Assembly: GCA_023055355.1 (NCBI GenBank)
Contig: JALJCS010000029.1
Span: 4,526,001 to 4,590,000 of the forward strand
Source of the DNA: Agelaius tricolor
Lineage: Eukaryota > Chordata > Aves > Passeriformes > Icteridae
Reading direction: 5' to 3'
Length of the DNA stretch: 64,000 bases
The position numbers and the translations under genes were made by a program. Each line of letters starts with the position of its first letter. Position 1 is the first letter of the stretch. Of the stretch, positions 20,201-32,918 are shown piece by piece. Under the pieces are notes generated by a model, which made no database searches, was not told where the DNA came from, and saw only the letters and a list, made by a program, of their open reading frames with translations.

Positions 20201-23200
20201 CTAAAACTATACTAAAGAATAGAAGAAAGGATTTCATCAGAAGGGAGCAAGGAAAGGAATGAATGATAATAAAATCTTGTGACTGCTCATAGCCCCGACA
20301 CAGGTGGCTGTCATTGGTCATCAAGTAAAAACAATTTCACATGCTGGGTAAGCAGTTCTCCAAATCATATTTCAAAGCAGCAAAACATGGAGAAGCTGAA
20401 ACTTCCAGCTTCTCAGGAGAAGAGATCCTAATGAAAAGATTTTTCATAAAACACACGATCACATAGTTGAGGCTCCTTCAAAGGAATTGCTTTGGAATGC
20501 CTGGCTGCTTGATGGGGATATTTATTTTCTGTGTTCCCCAAACAGAAATTATCTCATTATCTTACGGAGCTCTTCTAATTTTGTTTTTGAGTGTTAATAA
20601 TAATTGTTTTATGGTATAATGGTTACAGCAAGAAAATAGAATTGGAGGAACCCATCTTGCTGTTACACCTTGACTCTGCATAACATGGACAGGATTTGCA
20701 GCTTGGTGTAAGAATTTATTCCATCTCAGCTCCATTTTAAAAGTCCTACTAGAAATCTGCATTATATGGCTGGCAGTGATGAAACCCCAGCCTCCTGTGG
20801 TGTTTTCCCCTGAAGAACACAACAGGAGGAGGCTCTGGAGCCCTGGGACCTTCCTGGTTCCTGAGTGGAGCCAGTGCCAGGTTATCACATGTTTTCCTTA
20901 CTGCACACAGCACAAACCTCAGTGCAGATTACTTGGGGATTATTTTTTTAACTTTCCACTTTTCACCTGCCTTTGGCATCAGAGTTGAGGTGTCAGGGAC
21001 TAACTCCTGAGAGCAGAGCTCTTCATGACCAGAGCCAGAAGCCACCTCCACATTAGGTTATGAGAAGTGCATCTGTTGTCAGTTGTTGTCATATCACCCA
21101 TGTGGTTTTTTAATCAGACACATAAAAAATTCTAATAAAGGGCAACAGTACTATTCTCATTTTCCAGCTAAAGAGGACATGATTTTTTTTAAGTCCACAA
21201 AGCCACATTTAGCAAAGAGTTGAATATTCAGATCTTTGGAAGGATATTAGTTAAGGCCTCATTTTTCTGAGAAAAGGAAAATACAGGCTCATTCCCCTTA
21301 AATTGTTACAGCACTATATTGTTCTGCTCTTCAACAAATTGCCCTTTTTGCTGTTAACTCCAAACAGAACCCAGCCTTGTAAATCAGCAGTAGAAACAGT
21401 GGGAACAATGACAGCAATCTTTTATTTGAGAAAGGGTTGGGATTTTTTGAGGGAGCACTTGGTTGCAGAGTGCCCTCGGGAATGCAGGGAATTCACTTTG
21501 GAGTGATAAGATTAAGCCTTGAAATATTATTGGTAGAGGTGATGAAATGAGTTTGGGCCTGAAATGCAAAACAAAAAGAAGAGGAGGAGATTGGGAATTG
21601 GAGCCTGGATTTATTTCCAAGTGAGAGATGGGCACGAGGTGGGTGGGACACGGTGTCGCTGTGGGCTCCGCCAGGTGACACTGATGGTCCCTGCCCAGGT
21701 GGGACTTGATGCCAGTGGCTGGAACACCTCTGCATGACTGGACAGGGCTGTCTAACACATCTCTTCTGCTGCTGTTCCCCAGCTGGCTGCTGCAGGACCC
21801 CGAGATGCAGCTGAGGACGACCTACAAGGGCTTCACGGAGGCTGTGGACGCCTACTTTGACCGCCTGATGCGCGTGGTTGTCCCTTTCCAGGCAAGCACC
21901 ATCCTGTCCCTGTCCCTGTCCCTGTCCCTGGGAGTGGCTGCACAGGGCACTGGGGGCTCTGTGTGACAGCAGAGGGTCAGGCAATAACCAAAAACTGCCA
22001 CAAAAATGCACCAGGAATCAGCACAGGCTGTTTTCTCTGTCAGTGTGGGAGCATGGGAGGGTGGAGCTGAGTCCTTCTGATGCTGGTGCATCTTTCCTGC
22101 CAGCTAATGGGATTTTTGGTGGTTAGAAATCTTGGTGAACACCTTCCTTCTCCCTTTTTTTTGTCCCCCACAGTACAAGAAAGGAGGTCCCACATTGCAG
22201 TGCAGGTGGAGAGTGCTCCCACTCTCAGTGCTCAGGAATGCTCCCACTCTGTGGGAACATGGGAGGGTGGAGCTGAGTCCTTCTGATGCTGGTGTATCTT
22301 TCCTGCCAGCTAATGGGATTTTTGCTAGTTAGAAATCAAATGAACACCTTCCTTCTCCCTTTTTTTGTCCCCCACAGTACAAGAAAGGAGGTCCCATCAT
22401 TGCAGTGCAGGTGGAGAATGAATATGGTTCCTATGCCAAAGACCCAAACTACATGAACTATGTCAAAATGGTAATGGTGGCACTTTTACTTGTTTCTGTG
22501 TTAATCTCTCCCATAAATCTCCTTCCCTACAGTGTTTTCTTTTTTCTTTGTAACTTTTGAGTGTGGTTTGAGAGACTCTTGAAAGCACCAGCTGCATTTG
22601 CCTTGGATGTTTCCTCCAGGAGTGGAAGAGTTGGCACATGAGCCTCTGAGTGTTGATAAATCTGTGTTCTTACATCTCCCAGAGAAGAGGGAGAGAGTGA
22701 GCTGGGAGTGTCTGTCCTGCACAGCCTGCCTTGAAGCAGCTCTCACCTGCAGGTCCTTTTTTGCCTCTCCTAGATATATTTGATAAAGGTTTCCCTTTGT
22801 TGGCTTTCCTGGCAGGAAAGTTGATGGGAACAAGTCAGCAGCACTCTCCTAAACCTGTGTAATCTGCAGCTCAGCACCAGGGAGCTTAATTTGCCTAATG
22901 CCTCCCTCAGCCCTGTCAGAAAGGGATTGAACTGTGCCCTGGCTGCTCTGAGTCAGTGATGAGGAGCTGGCCCATGCCCAGGGAGGCTGGATTATCCTGG
23001 TGGATCTCACAGCACTCTGACCCAGTGCAGGGCAGGCAGATAATGAGATCTGCAGTGTTGCCTCACAGGGTTTGTTGTTTCATTTCTTCTCACTGAATGC
23101 TTAAAGGTATTGCTGCACATCAGGGGGGTCACCCATGCAGGTTTGCTCTTCTGCTGCAGGATGATGGGATCCTTCTGGAACCTTTTGGGTAGCCCAGCTG

Positions 23201-26200
23201 CACCCTGAGGCTCACCCTCAGGGTTATTAGGGTAGATAGCTTTATTTTTAGTTATTAGGGTAGATAGTTTTAGGGCTTTGATTGTATTTAGGGTGAGGAA
23301 GACAGTTGCAGTTATTACAGTGTATAGATAGAAGTTGAGGAGTGTAAGCTTAGGGTTGTAGATGATAATGATTGCTATTCAGCCTAGGTGGGAGATGGAA
23401 GAAAAAGCTAGGATTGTTTGGATTTGTGTTTGGTTGAGTCCTATTCATCCTCCCAGGGCTGCTGAGAGGACAGCCAGGGTGGTGAGGAGTGTAGGGTTTA
23501 ATGAGGGTGACACCCTGAGGCTCAGCTTGTGCCATTGCTCAGGGTGTCCAGAGGCTTTTCAAACAAACCAATCCATGGCAGGAGTGCTCCTCTCCTTAGG
23601 GCTGCACCAACTCCAGCTTGTGCTGTGGTTTAGCTCTCCTTACAAGGTTAAATATAAAGTTTGTACACAAACAAATTAGAGATAATGGCAAGCAGGTGGT
23701 GTTCAGAGCCCTGGATGAAGGGGACACAGAGGTTCTGGGGGTCTGAGCAGGCTGCAGGCTTGGCCTTGCTTTCCTTGGTGAGAAGAGTTTGTGCTGTTTC
23801 AGACTTGTCAGGACACATCTCCTGCCAGGCCTGTGGGTGTATTTTTGCAGTGCTGTTTCATCATATTCTGGGATTGGGTGCAATTTGCATCTGAGGCAGT
23901 GCAGAATAGTGGTTAGAGATGGAAATGTTGGAAAGCAGGATTTGCAGGGCTTTGGTTTTGGTTGGGGTGGGATCTGATGTGAGGTGGGGCTCTGAGCCTT
24001 TGTTCTGCTTTGTGGCAAGGTGATTAATTCACATCTAGCATCTCTGACCAAGTTGCACCTTCCTGGAATTAATAAACTCATTACAAAACTCCCAGAGCTC
24101 ACACAAAACCTCAACTCCCTGTGCTTAGCTCACTTTTTGGGTACCTTTGCCTTCCTAAAAGTGAAAGGATTTATTGACATGGCCCTTCCCACACAGATCT
24201 GAGCTTCTATTCCTGTTCTCTGCTGCACTCTGGGAGGCACTGAATGTGTGGGAGCTCTGCTGTTCCTCTGTTTTGCATTTACACTCAAAAGGAGGGGAAG
24301 AAACTCAGCATTAGTGCAGTGCTCAAAGAATTACCTTGGTAAAATTGGTTAGAAATTCCAGCTCCCTCAGCAGCTGAATTTTGTCTGAATCCAGCTTCTG
24401 TTCAGGTATAAATTTGGTGGGGAGGGGTTGAAGAAGTGCCCAGCTTGTCCTGGCTCTGGGCTGGGTTTGTCTGTAGGCTCTGTGTTGCAAGGTTTCATGC
24501 CCAGGTCTGCTCTTAGTGCAGGCAGGGACAATAAGCAAAGGGTTTTATCACATTTCACAATTAGTGATTTGGGCTGAAGGGACTGAAGCCTTGCTCTCAG
24601 AGCTCCAGGAGTGACTTCCAATGGAGGAGCAGTGAAATGAGTGGTTAATTAAGGCACTGTTCTGTTCAGGACCAGCTGCAAGAGAACCATCCTGATGGGA
24701 GGATCTTGTGTGTGCAGGTGGATTTTAAAACCTTGGACTGCTGATTCCTCTAGAGCTGTAATATTGAGGAACCACTAAATTCATTGATTTTTGAAAAACA
24801 TCTGTGCCTGAGCTGTCCTGTGATGGTGTTCTGTGCAAAATCAGCTCTTCCCTCTTTCCAGCTCCCACTGTCAGGCATTTGGGAAGCCTGAGCTGATTTT
24901 CCTTTCCTCCTTCCACCTGAATCCCTCTCCTGATGAAAGCAGTGAAGCTGTTTATTGCCTTGATCTCAGAAGCTATAATCCTGAAGCTGGATGCATCAGT
25001 GAGAAACCAATCCAGCTTTCTAAGACAAAATAAGATTTTCCAGTGGTCTTTAAGCTGGGAAAAGTAGGCAGGGAGGCTTCAGGAGGAATGGGAGATGTCA
25101 CAGGGATAATATTTATTACAAGGCACTGCCAGTTGCAGGCTGTGCCCACAGAAGTGATGCTGGAGTGCTTTAATACCCTGAGAAATGCTAAATTGTGTTA
25201 GCACAATGGCTTTTGCTCTTTTTAACCCAGGCCCTGTTAAACAGAGGGATTGTGGAGCTGCTGATGACCTCAGACAACAAGAATGGGCTGTCCTTTGGCT
25301 TGGTGGAAGGAGGTGAGTGCTTCTAGAGCTGAGGGAGGAAAACAGGACTTGAATTCACCCTTTGCACCCCCTGAGTCCTCCTTGTAGCAGGAGGGACCCC
25401 TTGGCTGGATGGTGCAGCCAGGACAAACCCAGACCCCTCCCAGAAAGGTTTAGAATTATTTATTTTCCACATAGTGCAACACTGTGGGAAGGGATGGGCA
25501 TCTGTACTTCCCACTGAGCCAAGAGATGGCAGCACCCAGCATTTCTTAATGTTTCACCTGACTACAAGGCTGAAAATGCTACTTATTGCTTCATTTCTAT
25601 AGATGCTAAACAAGTTCCTCAGCAATTACTAGCAGTAGTAACTCATTCCTAAGGTAAAAGCTTTGCAATTAAAAAGAGAAGGACAAAAAGGTCCATTAAA
25701 ACCTTGATTCTGAGTTTTACATTTAAGCAGTAGATGTAGCAATAGTTTGTGGGGCAGCATTATCTTCTGAGCAAGCTTATTTTGGGGTGTAAAACCTCAG
25801 GTGGGGAAAGGAGGGTGTCAGATGTGTAGAATGCAGAAGGATGCCCATTTTCCCTTTTATAAAGTATAATTCTAATAAGTTTTTTAAGTGTTGCTTAGCA
25901 CCCTTCTCCTTTTTCCTGGGAAGAACTGGAGGTGCAGCTGCTTGAGTTTCACTGAGCCCTAAATCTGACTGTCTGGAGCACTGATTCCCAGAATTTGGGG
26001 TAATTTCAGCTGGGATTTTCGATCTGTGCTTGGCCTCTGCTCTCTCCTGTGTTCCTGCCAATTGCCTGGGGTGTTATTGCTCCCCAAATTTAGTATTTGC
26101 AGGGTACAGCCTTTGAGTGCTCCTGTTATCACTCAGTCATAAATAATGTTAAATTTCCAGTCTCAGGCATGGAGATGATTAAAGGTAAAAACTTTCCCCT

Positions 26201-29200
26201 CCTTTTTTCCCTCCTTTTGCTTTTCCATGTCAGTATGAGAGGGATAAATTCATTTACTGAGTCATGGGCCTTCAGCAGCACGGTGAAAAATTCCTTTGGA
26301 TGTTTTTGGGTGTGCAGCAGTTTTCAGCTGTGACCACACAGAGTCACTGTCTGCCTGCCACACACACACAGAGCTGTCAGGAGGAGGAGAAAGGAGAAAT
26401 CCCTGCCTTGGCCTCCTCTCCTGAGGGAGGGAATGTTGGCAGCTCCTCCTTGTCTGGAGTGTCCTGTTCTGCTGGGAGCTCTTTGATCCCACTTTGCCTC
26501 TGGATGTCACAGCAATCTGTGAGAGCCAGGGTGTCACTGATCACAGAATAACAGAATTTAGAGAATTCAGGGAAGGACCAGGCTGGAAGAGCCCTTCAAG
26601 ACCATCCAGTCCAACCCAGCCCCAACCCCTCAACTCAACCCTGGCACCCAGTGCCACATCCAGGCTTTGTTAAACACACCCAGGGATGGGGACTCCACCA
26701 CCTCCCTGGGCAGAACATTCCAGAACTTTATCACCCTTTCTGGAAAAATCTTCTTCCTGCTATCCACCCTGTATTTCCCTTGTGCAGCTCGAGGCTGTGT
26801 GCTCTGGTTGTGTCAGTTCCTGGAGACAGAGCCCAGCCCCAGCTGAGCACAGGCACCTTTCAGGAGCTGTGCAGTGATGGGGGCACCCCTGAGTCTCCTT
26901 TGCTCCAGGCTGAGCACCCCCAGCTCCCTCAGGGGTTCCTCACAGATGTGTGGGATAACCAGGGCTCCAAGTGAGGGGCAGCAGGGTGTGAGGAAGGGAT
27001 TGAAGGAGAGGCAAGAATCCCTGCCCATCCCTGGAAGTGTCCAAGGCCAGGCTGGGCAGGGTTTGGATCCCCTGGCATAGTGAGAGGTGTCCCTGCCCTT
27101 CCAGGGATGAGTTTAAGGTCTCTTCCATCCCAATCCCACCCTGATTCCAAGATTCCCAAGCTGATCTGACCTGGTGAGGCCCCTCTGGGAGCTGCTGGGT
27201 GCCAAAGCCTCTGCTGTCCCTCCAGAGCAGGGTGGGATGCCCTGTGTGTGTGTGTGTGTGGGAAGAACAGCCCATGAGGAGGATCAGGAAGGCTCTGGGG
27301 ATGGTTCTCTTTTCCATGGGCTGCTGTTAACCATACAGAGCTGGGCACGTTCTCCTTCAGAACTGCCAACTAACATATTGCATCAGTGCTAAATCCACAT
27401 TTTATTTTGTTCTCCTTTCGTGTTTTCTGTGCTGAATTCTCCAGCTCAGCTCACTACATGGGTCAGCCTATTAAAATCAAGGTATAAATAGTGAGAAGTG
27501 AGCTTTTCCTTCTGTAAATATTCTGTTTGAAGTGATCTGCCTGACACAACTGGGGCTGGATTTGATAGCAGCTCTCTTGTTGGAAGTCAATTTTTCATGC
27601 TGAATCACATCATTGCTGCTGCAGAGTTTGTCTGGGAGAAAGATCAGCGTGACTGAGGGCTGGGAGATACAAAAATGGTTAAAATGTGTGCCAGGGGCTG
27701 GGACACTGATCCCAGATTGGGGTCCTGTCCTGTAGGAGGTGTTCCCACCCAGAATCACAGAATCACAGCACAGATCTCGGAATCTCTGCTGCCCAGAGTG
27801 ACCCCAAGATGTGTCCAAAGTCTCTTTTCTCAGCCCAGTGGTCAAAGAAGGAGTCAGAGCTCTTCAGTTCTTGGTCTCAAGGTTGTTTATTGTTTCTTAT
27901 CTATAAAATTTTTACTCCTGCCCAGTCAAGGTCCATCCAGCAGGGCAGTTCCAGGCACTCTGCCTGCCCCCAGGGCAGGGTTATGTCTTTATACTAAAAA
28001 CTACCTGTACAATGTTTACAATAACTTCCCAATACCTATCACCTGTGTTAGACACTGAGCTTCTACTCTAAACCAATCCCAAAGTGCCACCACCACAGCA
28101 GAAGATGGAGGCCAAGAAGAAGAAGGAGAAAGGTTGGACATGCTCAGATTCCTCCATCTTGCCCTCTGAACCCCCATTCTAAAAACCCCAAAAAATCGAT
28201 TTCTCACCCTGTGATAAATTCACTGTCATTCTACTTAAACTATTGTGGCCTGTAATTCTCCATCTAAGGTTGGTAATTGTTTTTTCCAAGGGCAAAATCA
28301 AAGGCACAGGGGTCTGGGGCTCTGTGCCAAGGTCTCTGAGCCCCCTGGGCAGGGGCTCCAATCCTCCAGGGCAGCCAGAGGAATTTCCTGGGTTCTGACA
28401 GGGAGAGCCCTTCAAGATCATGGAGTCCAACCCAGCCCCAGCCCCTCAACTCAACCCTGGCACCCAGTGCCACATCCAGGCTTTGTTAAACACACCCAGG
28501 CATGGGGACTCCACCACCTCCCTGGGCAGAACATTCCAGAACTTTATCACCCTTGCTGGAAAAATCTTCTTCCTGCTATCCAGCCTGTATTTCCCTTGTG
28601 CAGCTCGAGGCTGTGTGCTCTGGTTGTGTCAGTTCCTGGAGACAGAGCCCAGCCCCAGCTGAGCACAGGCACCTTTCAGGAGCTGTGCAGTGATGGGGGC
28701 ACCCCTGAGTCTCCTTTTCTGCAGGCTGAGCACCCCCAGCTCCCTCAGGGGTTCCTCTCAGGGTTTGTGTTCCCAGCCCCTCTCCAGCCCCATTGTCCCC
28801 TCTGGATGTGCAGGTATAGATATTAGATACAGATATATAAGATAACTTGAATGCAGGTCTTCCATCAGTCTTAAATTTATGTACCAGACAGCATCACTCT
28901 GTCCAGCTACTCCTGGGTCCATTCAGGGCTTGCAGAGGGACAATGAACTGAAAGTGTCACCCAGTCTGTAATTGATGCCATTGGCAAACTCAGAGCTCAG
29001 TGTCCCAAGGTCCTTCCCAGGCTGAGGGCCCAGAGCTGGGCCCAGCACTCGAGGTGTGCCCTCAGCAGTGCCCAGGGCAGGGCACAGTGAGCTCCCTGCT
29101 CCTCTGGCCACCCCATTCCTGCCCCAGGCCAGGAGTTTGGCCCCAGGGCACTCTGCTGGCTCCTGTCCAGCTGCTGCCCACCAGGTCCCTTTGTGCTGGG

Positions 29201-32200
29201 CACTGCCCAGCCACACCATGCCCATGGCATTGCAGGGGCTATTGTGGCCAAAATGCAGGACTGGGCACTTGGACTTGAATTAAACTTCATCTTGTTAGAC
29301 TGAAGTTACTGCAGAGCCTGAGGATGGGCAGAAGCACAGAGAATTCCTCCAGTGCAGTTGGTTCTCTGTGGCTCTCGTGTGCTGTGGCTGCTCTCAGTCA
29401 CCCCCACAGACATGACAGGCTGTGGGATATTGCCTGGGAAGGGATTCCTGCAGCTAAAGCCTGGGAGAGCACTGTGCCATCTACACAGGCCTTGGTAATA
29501 AATTTGCCTTTATGTGGTGCCTTTTAAGTGAGGATCTCCAAGTGCTTTACAGGCTCTAATTAGAGCTGGTGACACCCCAGGAGCTGCTCTGATGCTCTCT
29601 CTCTCTAATATCTCTGCACATTAGAGCTGAAAGATGGCCTGGGAGGATTCCACTCTGTGCTGTGGTTCACTTGGATTCTGCACACCAGTGCAGGCTTTGA
29701 TGGGAGTTTCTGAGCAGGTTGTTTTGGGGGTTCAGGAGGTGTTTTGGGGGTTCAGGAGGTGTTGCAGTTCCCTCCTGCTGGCCTGAGGAGATGATCCCCT
29801 GGACATTTTGGATGAGTGTAAATTAATACATTTTTCCTTTCCCACTAGCACTGGCCACTGTTAACTTTCAGAAGCTGGAGCCTGGGCTGCTGAAATACCT
29901 TGACACAGTGCAGGTGAGCTGCAGAAACACTTTGCTCATCCGTGTTTCCCAGCACTGGAAGTGAAGCTGATACTCTGTTTGGGATTTGTCTGTTGGTTTG
30001 GGGCTTCCTTCTCACGAGGCCAAATCCTCCTGGATTTAGGGAAGGAGGATTTAAGTGTCCTGTTGTCCTTCTAAAAGGGATTTTCACCCAGCTGTGCCCT
30101 GTGTTTAGCTGGTGGGGGTTAGACTTGTTCAAGTGATACCCAGAGCATCCCAGTGCACAATTATCAAACCTCTCTGTTGAATTTCCATCATTTTTTTCCC
30201 AAACTCTTTCACCCTGGTGCTGTGGGTGGTCTTTGCTGGTGTGCTGCAGCTGTGGCTGTGCACCTCCAGGGTCTCATTCAGATTTATGAGGTTTTACTGT
30301 GTCACTTGAGCATTTTTAACCCCTCTGTGCTATCAGAGGTTTGCCTCAGGGAGGGAATTAATTAATTAATGAGCTCTTGATGTGAACAGTGTCCTGGTTG
30401 TGATGAGGGAGTGGTGAGGGAATGGCAGGTTTTGGGCTCAGTGACAGGTTATCTCTCTTTCTACACCCTCTGTCCTCTTTCCCTGTGCTGTGCTTGCAGC
30501 AGATGAAGGATGTGAGCAGCTGGGATCTGCCCCAGCCCTGATCAATTCTCTGCTCACCTTTTGGCTGTGGAGGGGAGCCCTGCTGGCATGCTGGATGTTC
30601 AATCCTGCAGCTTGCATTTGTTTTCTTTTCCTCTGCTGGCCAAAGAGGCTCTGCTGGAAGTGCTTTCACCTCCTTTAGGTCTGCCAGAATTGCCCAAACC
30701 TTGCAAATGAGCAGAAGGTGGCACCTTCCCCACCACATGTGGCCCCAAAGGAGCAGCTCCTCCTTTGCCACACCAATAATGAGATAGGAAGTGTTTCTAG
30801 GGGTTATGAAGCTGTTTTATCTTCTCCTTGTTATGGGTTTTTGTTCCAGAAGGTGATAAAATCCCTTTTTTGCCTGGTTCACTGGGGATGGATTGATTAA
30901 ATGTATTTCCAGGGATGTTTAGATGATTACAGGCAGTTGTTTTCTCCTAATGAAACACGAGTTTCTTTAATGCCACTTACCTCAGCCAATTCCTGTGGCA
31001 TTAAACAAAACCCCTGTCACAAAACTGCCTGGAATTAAAGCCCAGGAGGCTGGAGGGGCAGCCAGGCTGAGCACACATTGCCCTGCCCATGCCATGGGGG
31101 CAGGAGGGATCCTGCAGGGCCTCAGGGAGCTGCCAGGCACTGACAAATGGGAAGCAGTTGCTCTGTGTGCAGAGCCTTTAATGAAGACCTAATTCCTGCA
31201 AATTCTTCCCTGCCAGCACCATATGCAGCATTAAAAAGGCATTAAAGCAGCTCAGGTCTGCTGCTGTACCTTGGCAAGCTCTGGCTGCCCTGCACCTGCA
31301 AGCTCTCAGCTGGCAGTGGCGTGGCAGATAAGCAGACATTTATAAATGTGTGTTTTTAGCAAGAACTAAACACTGACAGTTGGTTTGTCCCTTTGCTACA
31401 GCTCTGCCAAACAGCAGCATCCAGAAATGTTTGACAGCACCTGATTGTGTGCTCTGTGCTTTGTGACTAGCAGAGGAACAAAGCTCTGCTTGCCTGTTCT
31501 GGGCATTGCTGGCCCACAGCTCCTTGTTCAGAGCTCCTTAGGTGCCTTTTTGGCTGTGCCAGTTGAGAAGAAAATACTCCTGTAAAACCATGGCACCACA
31601 CTGGCACCCTGTTCTTCTGAGCCTTCTGATGTTTGCATTCTTGTAATGGAGTTTCTCACACACTTTTATGTAAATAATTAAAATAGTTATTGTTTTTACA
31701 TTCCTCTCTGGAGGAGGAGAAATTTGATAGACTGTTGGTTTGTCCAGTGTCATTGGAGAGGTGACAATGTCATCCTCCAATCAATCCACTGGCACTTTTG
31801 AAAATCTATAAATATTGGAGTCAGGAAATAAATTCCTCCTTTTCCTCCTTCTCCTCCTTCCTTCTCCTCCTTCCTTCTCCTCCTTCCTTCTCTCCTCCTT
31901 CCTTCTCTCCTCCTTCCTTCTCTCCTCCTTCCTTCTCTCCTCCTTCCTTCTCCTCCTTCCTTCTCCTCCTTCCTTCTCCTCCTTCCTTCTCCTCCTTCTC
32001 CTTCCTTCTCCTCCTTCCTTCTCCTCCTTCTCCTTCCTTCTCCTCCTTCCTTCTCCTCCTTCTCCTTCCTTCTCCTCCTTCCTTCTCCTCCTTCCTTCTC
32101 CTCCTTCCTTCTCCTCCTTCCTTCTCCTCCTTCCTTCTCCTCCTTCCTTCTCCTCCTTCCTTCTCCTCCTTCCTTCTCCTCCTTCCTTCTCCTTCCTTCT

Positions 32201-32872
32201 CCTTCCTTCGCCTTCCTTCTCCTTCCTTCGCCTTCCTTCTCCTTCCTTCTCCTTCCTTCTCCTTCCTTCTCCTTCCTTCTCCTCCTTTTCTCCTTTTCTC
32301 CTCCTCCTTCCTCTTCTCATCCTCCCTCTTCTCCTTCTATTTCAACAGTGCTGCTCCAGAACAAAGGGGCGGCTGCAGGCCTGTCCTGGATCCATGTCAA
32401 CTCTGTTTTTCTCTTGACAGAAAGACCAGCCTAAGATGGTGATGGAGTACTGGACTGGCTGGTTTGATAACTGGGGAGGCCCTCACTATGTCTTTGATGC
32501 AGATGGTGAGCACCAAACGCTCTTCTTGTAGAACATTTTGTGGTGAATTTCAGCCCCTGGGGAGTGCAGCACTTTCTCCCAGGTTAAAAGCTCATTTGGA
32601 AGGCTGCTACTAAAAAAACAAACCCCCAGGGCATCTAAAGAGCAGTGAAAGCAGAGCTGTACAGGACTGGTTTAACAACTTTCATCCTCCTGCAATTGTC
32701 TTTGTAATTGGGTCATTAGTCTGGCTGAGGAGTCCTTGCAACTCTTCTTCTTCAAAGCAAAATTCTTGCTGGAGGCCATGAGCTTTACCCCTTTTTCACC
32801 TGGAGAAGAGGATTAAATATTAAATATTTAATACATTCAAATAATTAAGTTAATAACAACAACAACAACAAC

Positions 32873-32918
<46 letters not shown>

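Noticed and set aside
22181..22215. An alternative GLB1L2 exon 6
   Set aside because: Frameshifted by a two-base deletion and without a donor; treated as a decoy copy.
31781..32442. Frames of about 180-215 codons rich in Ser/Pro/Phe or Glu/Lys/Arg
   Set aside because: A pure C/T array cannot form stop codons; low-complexity artefact.
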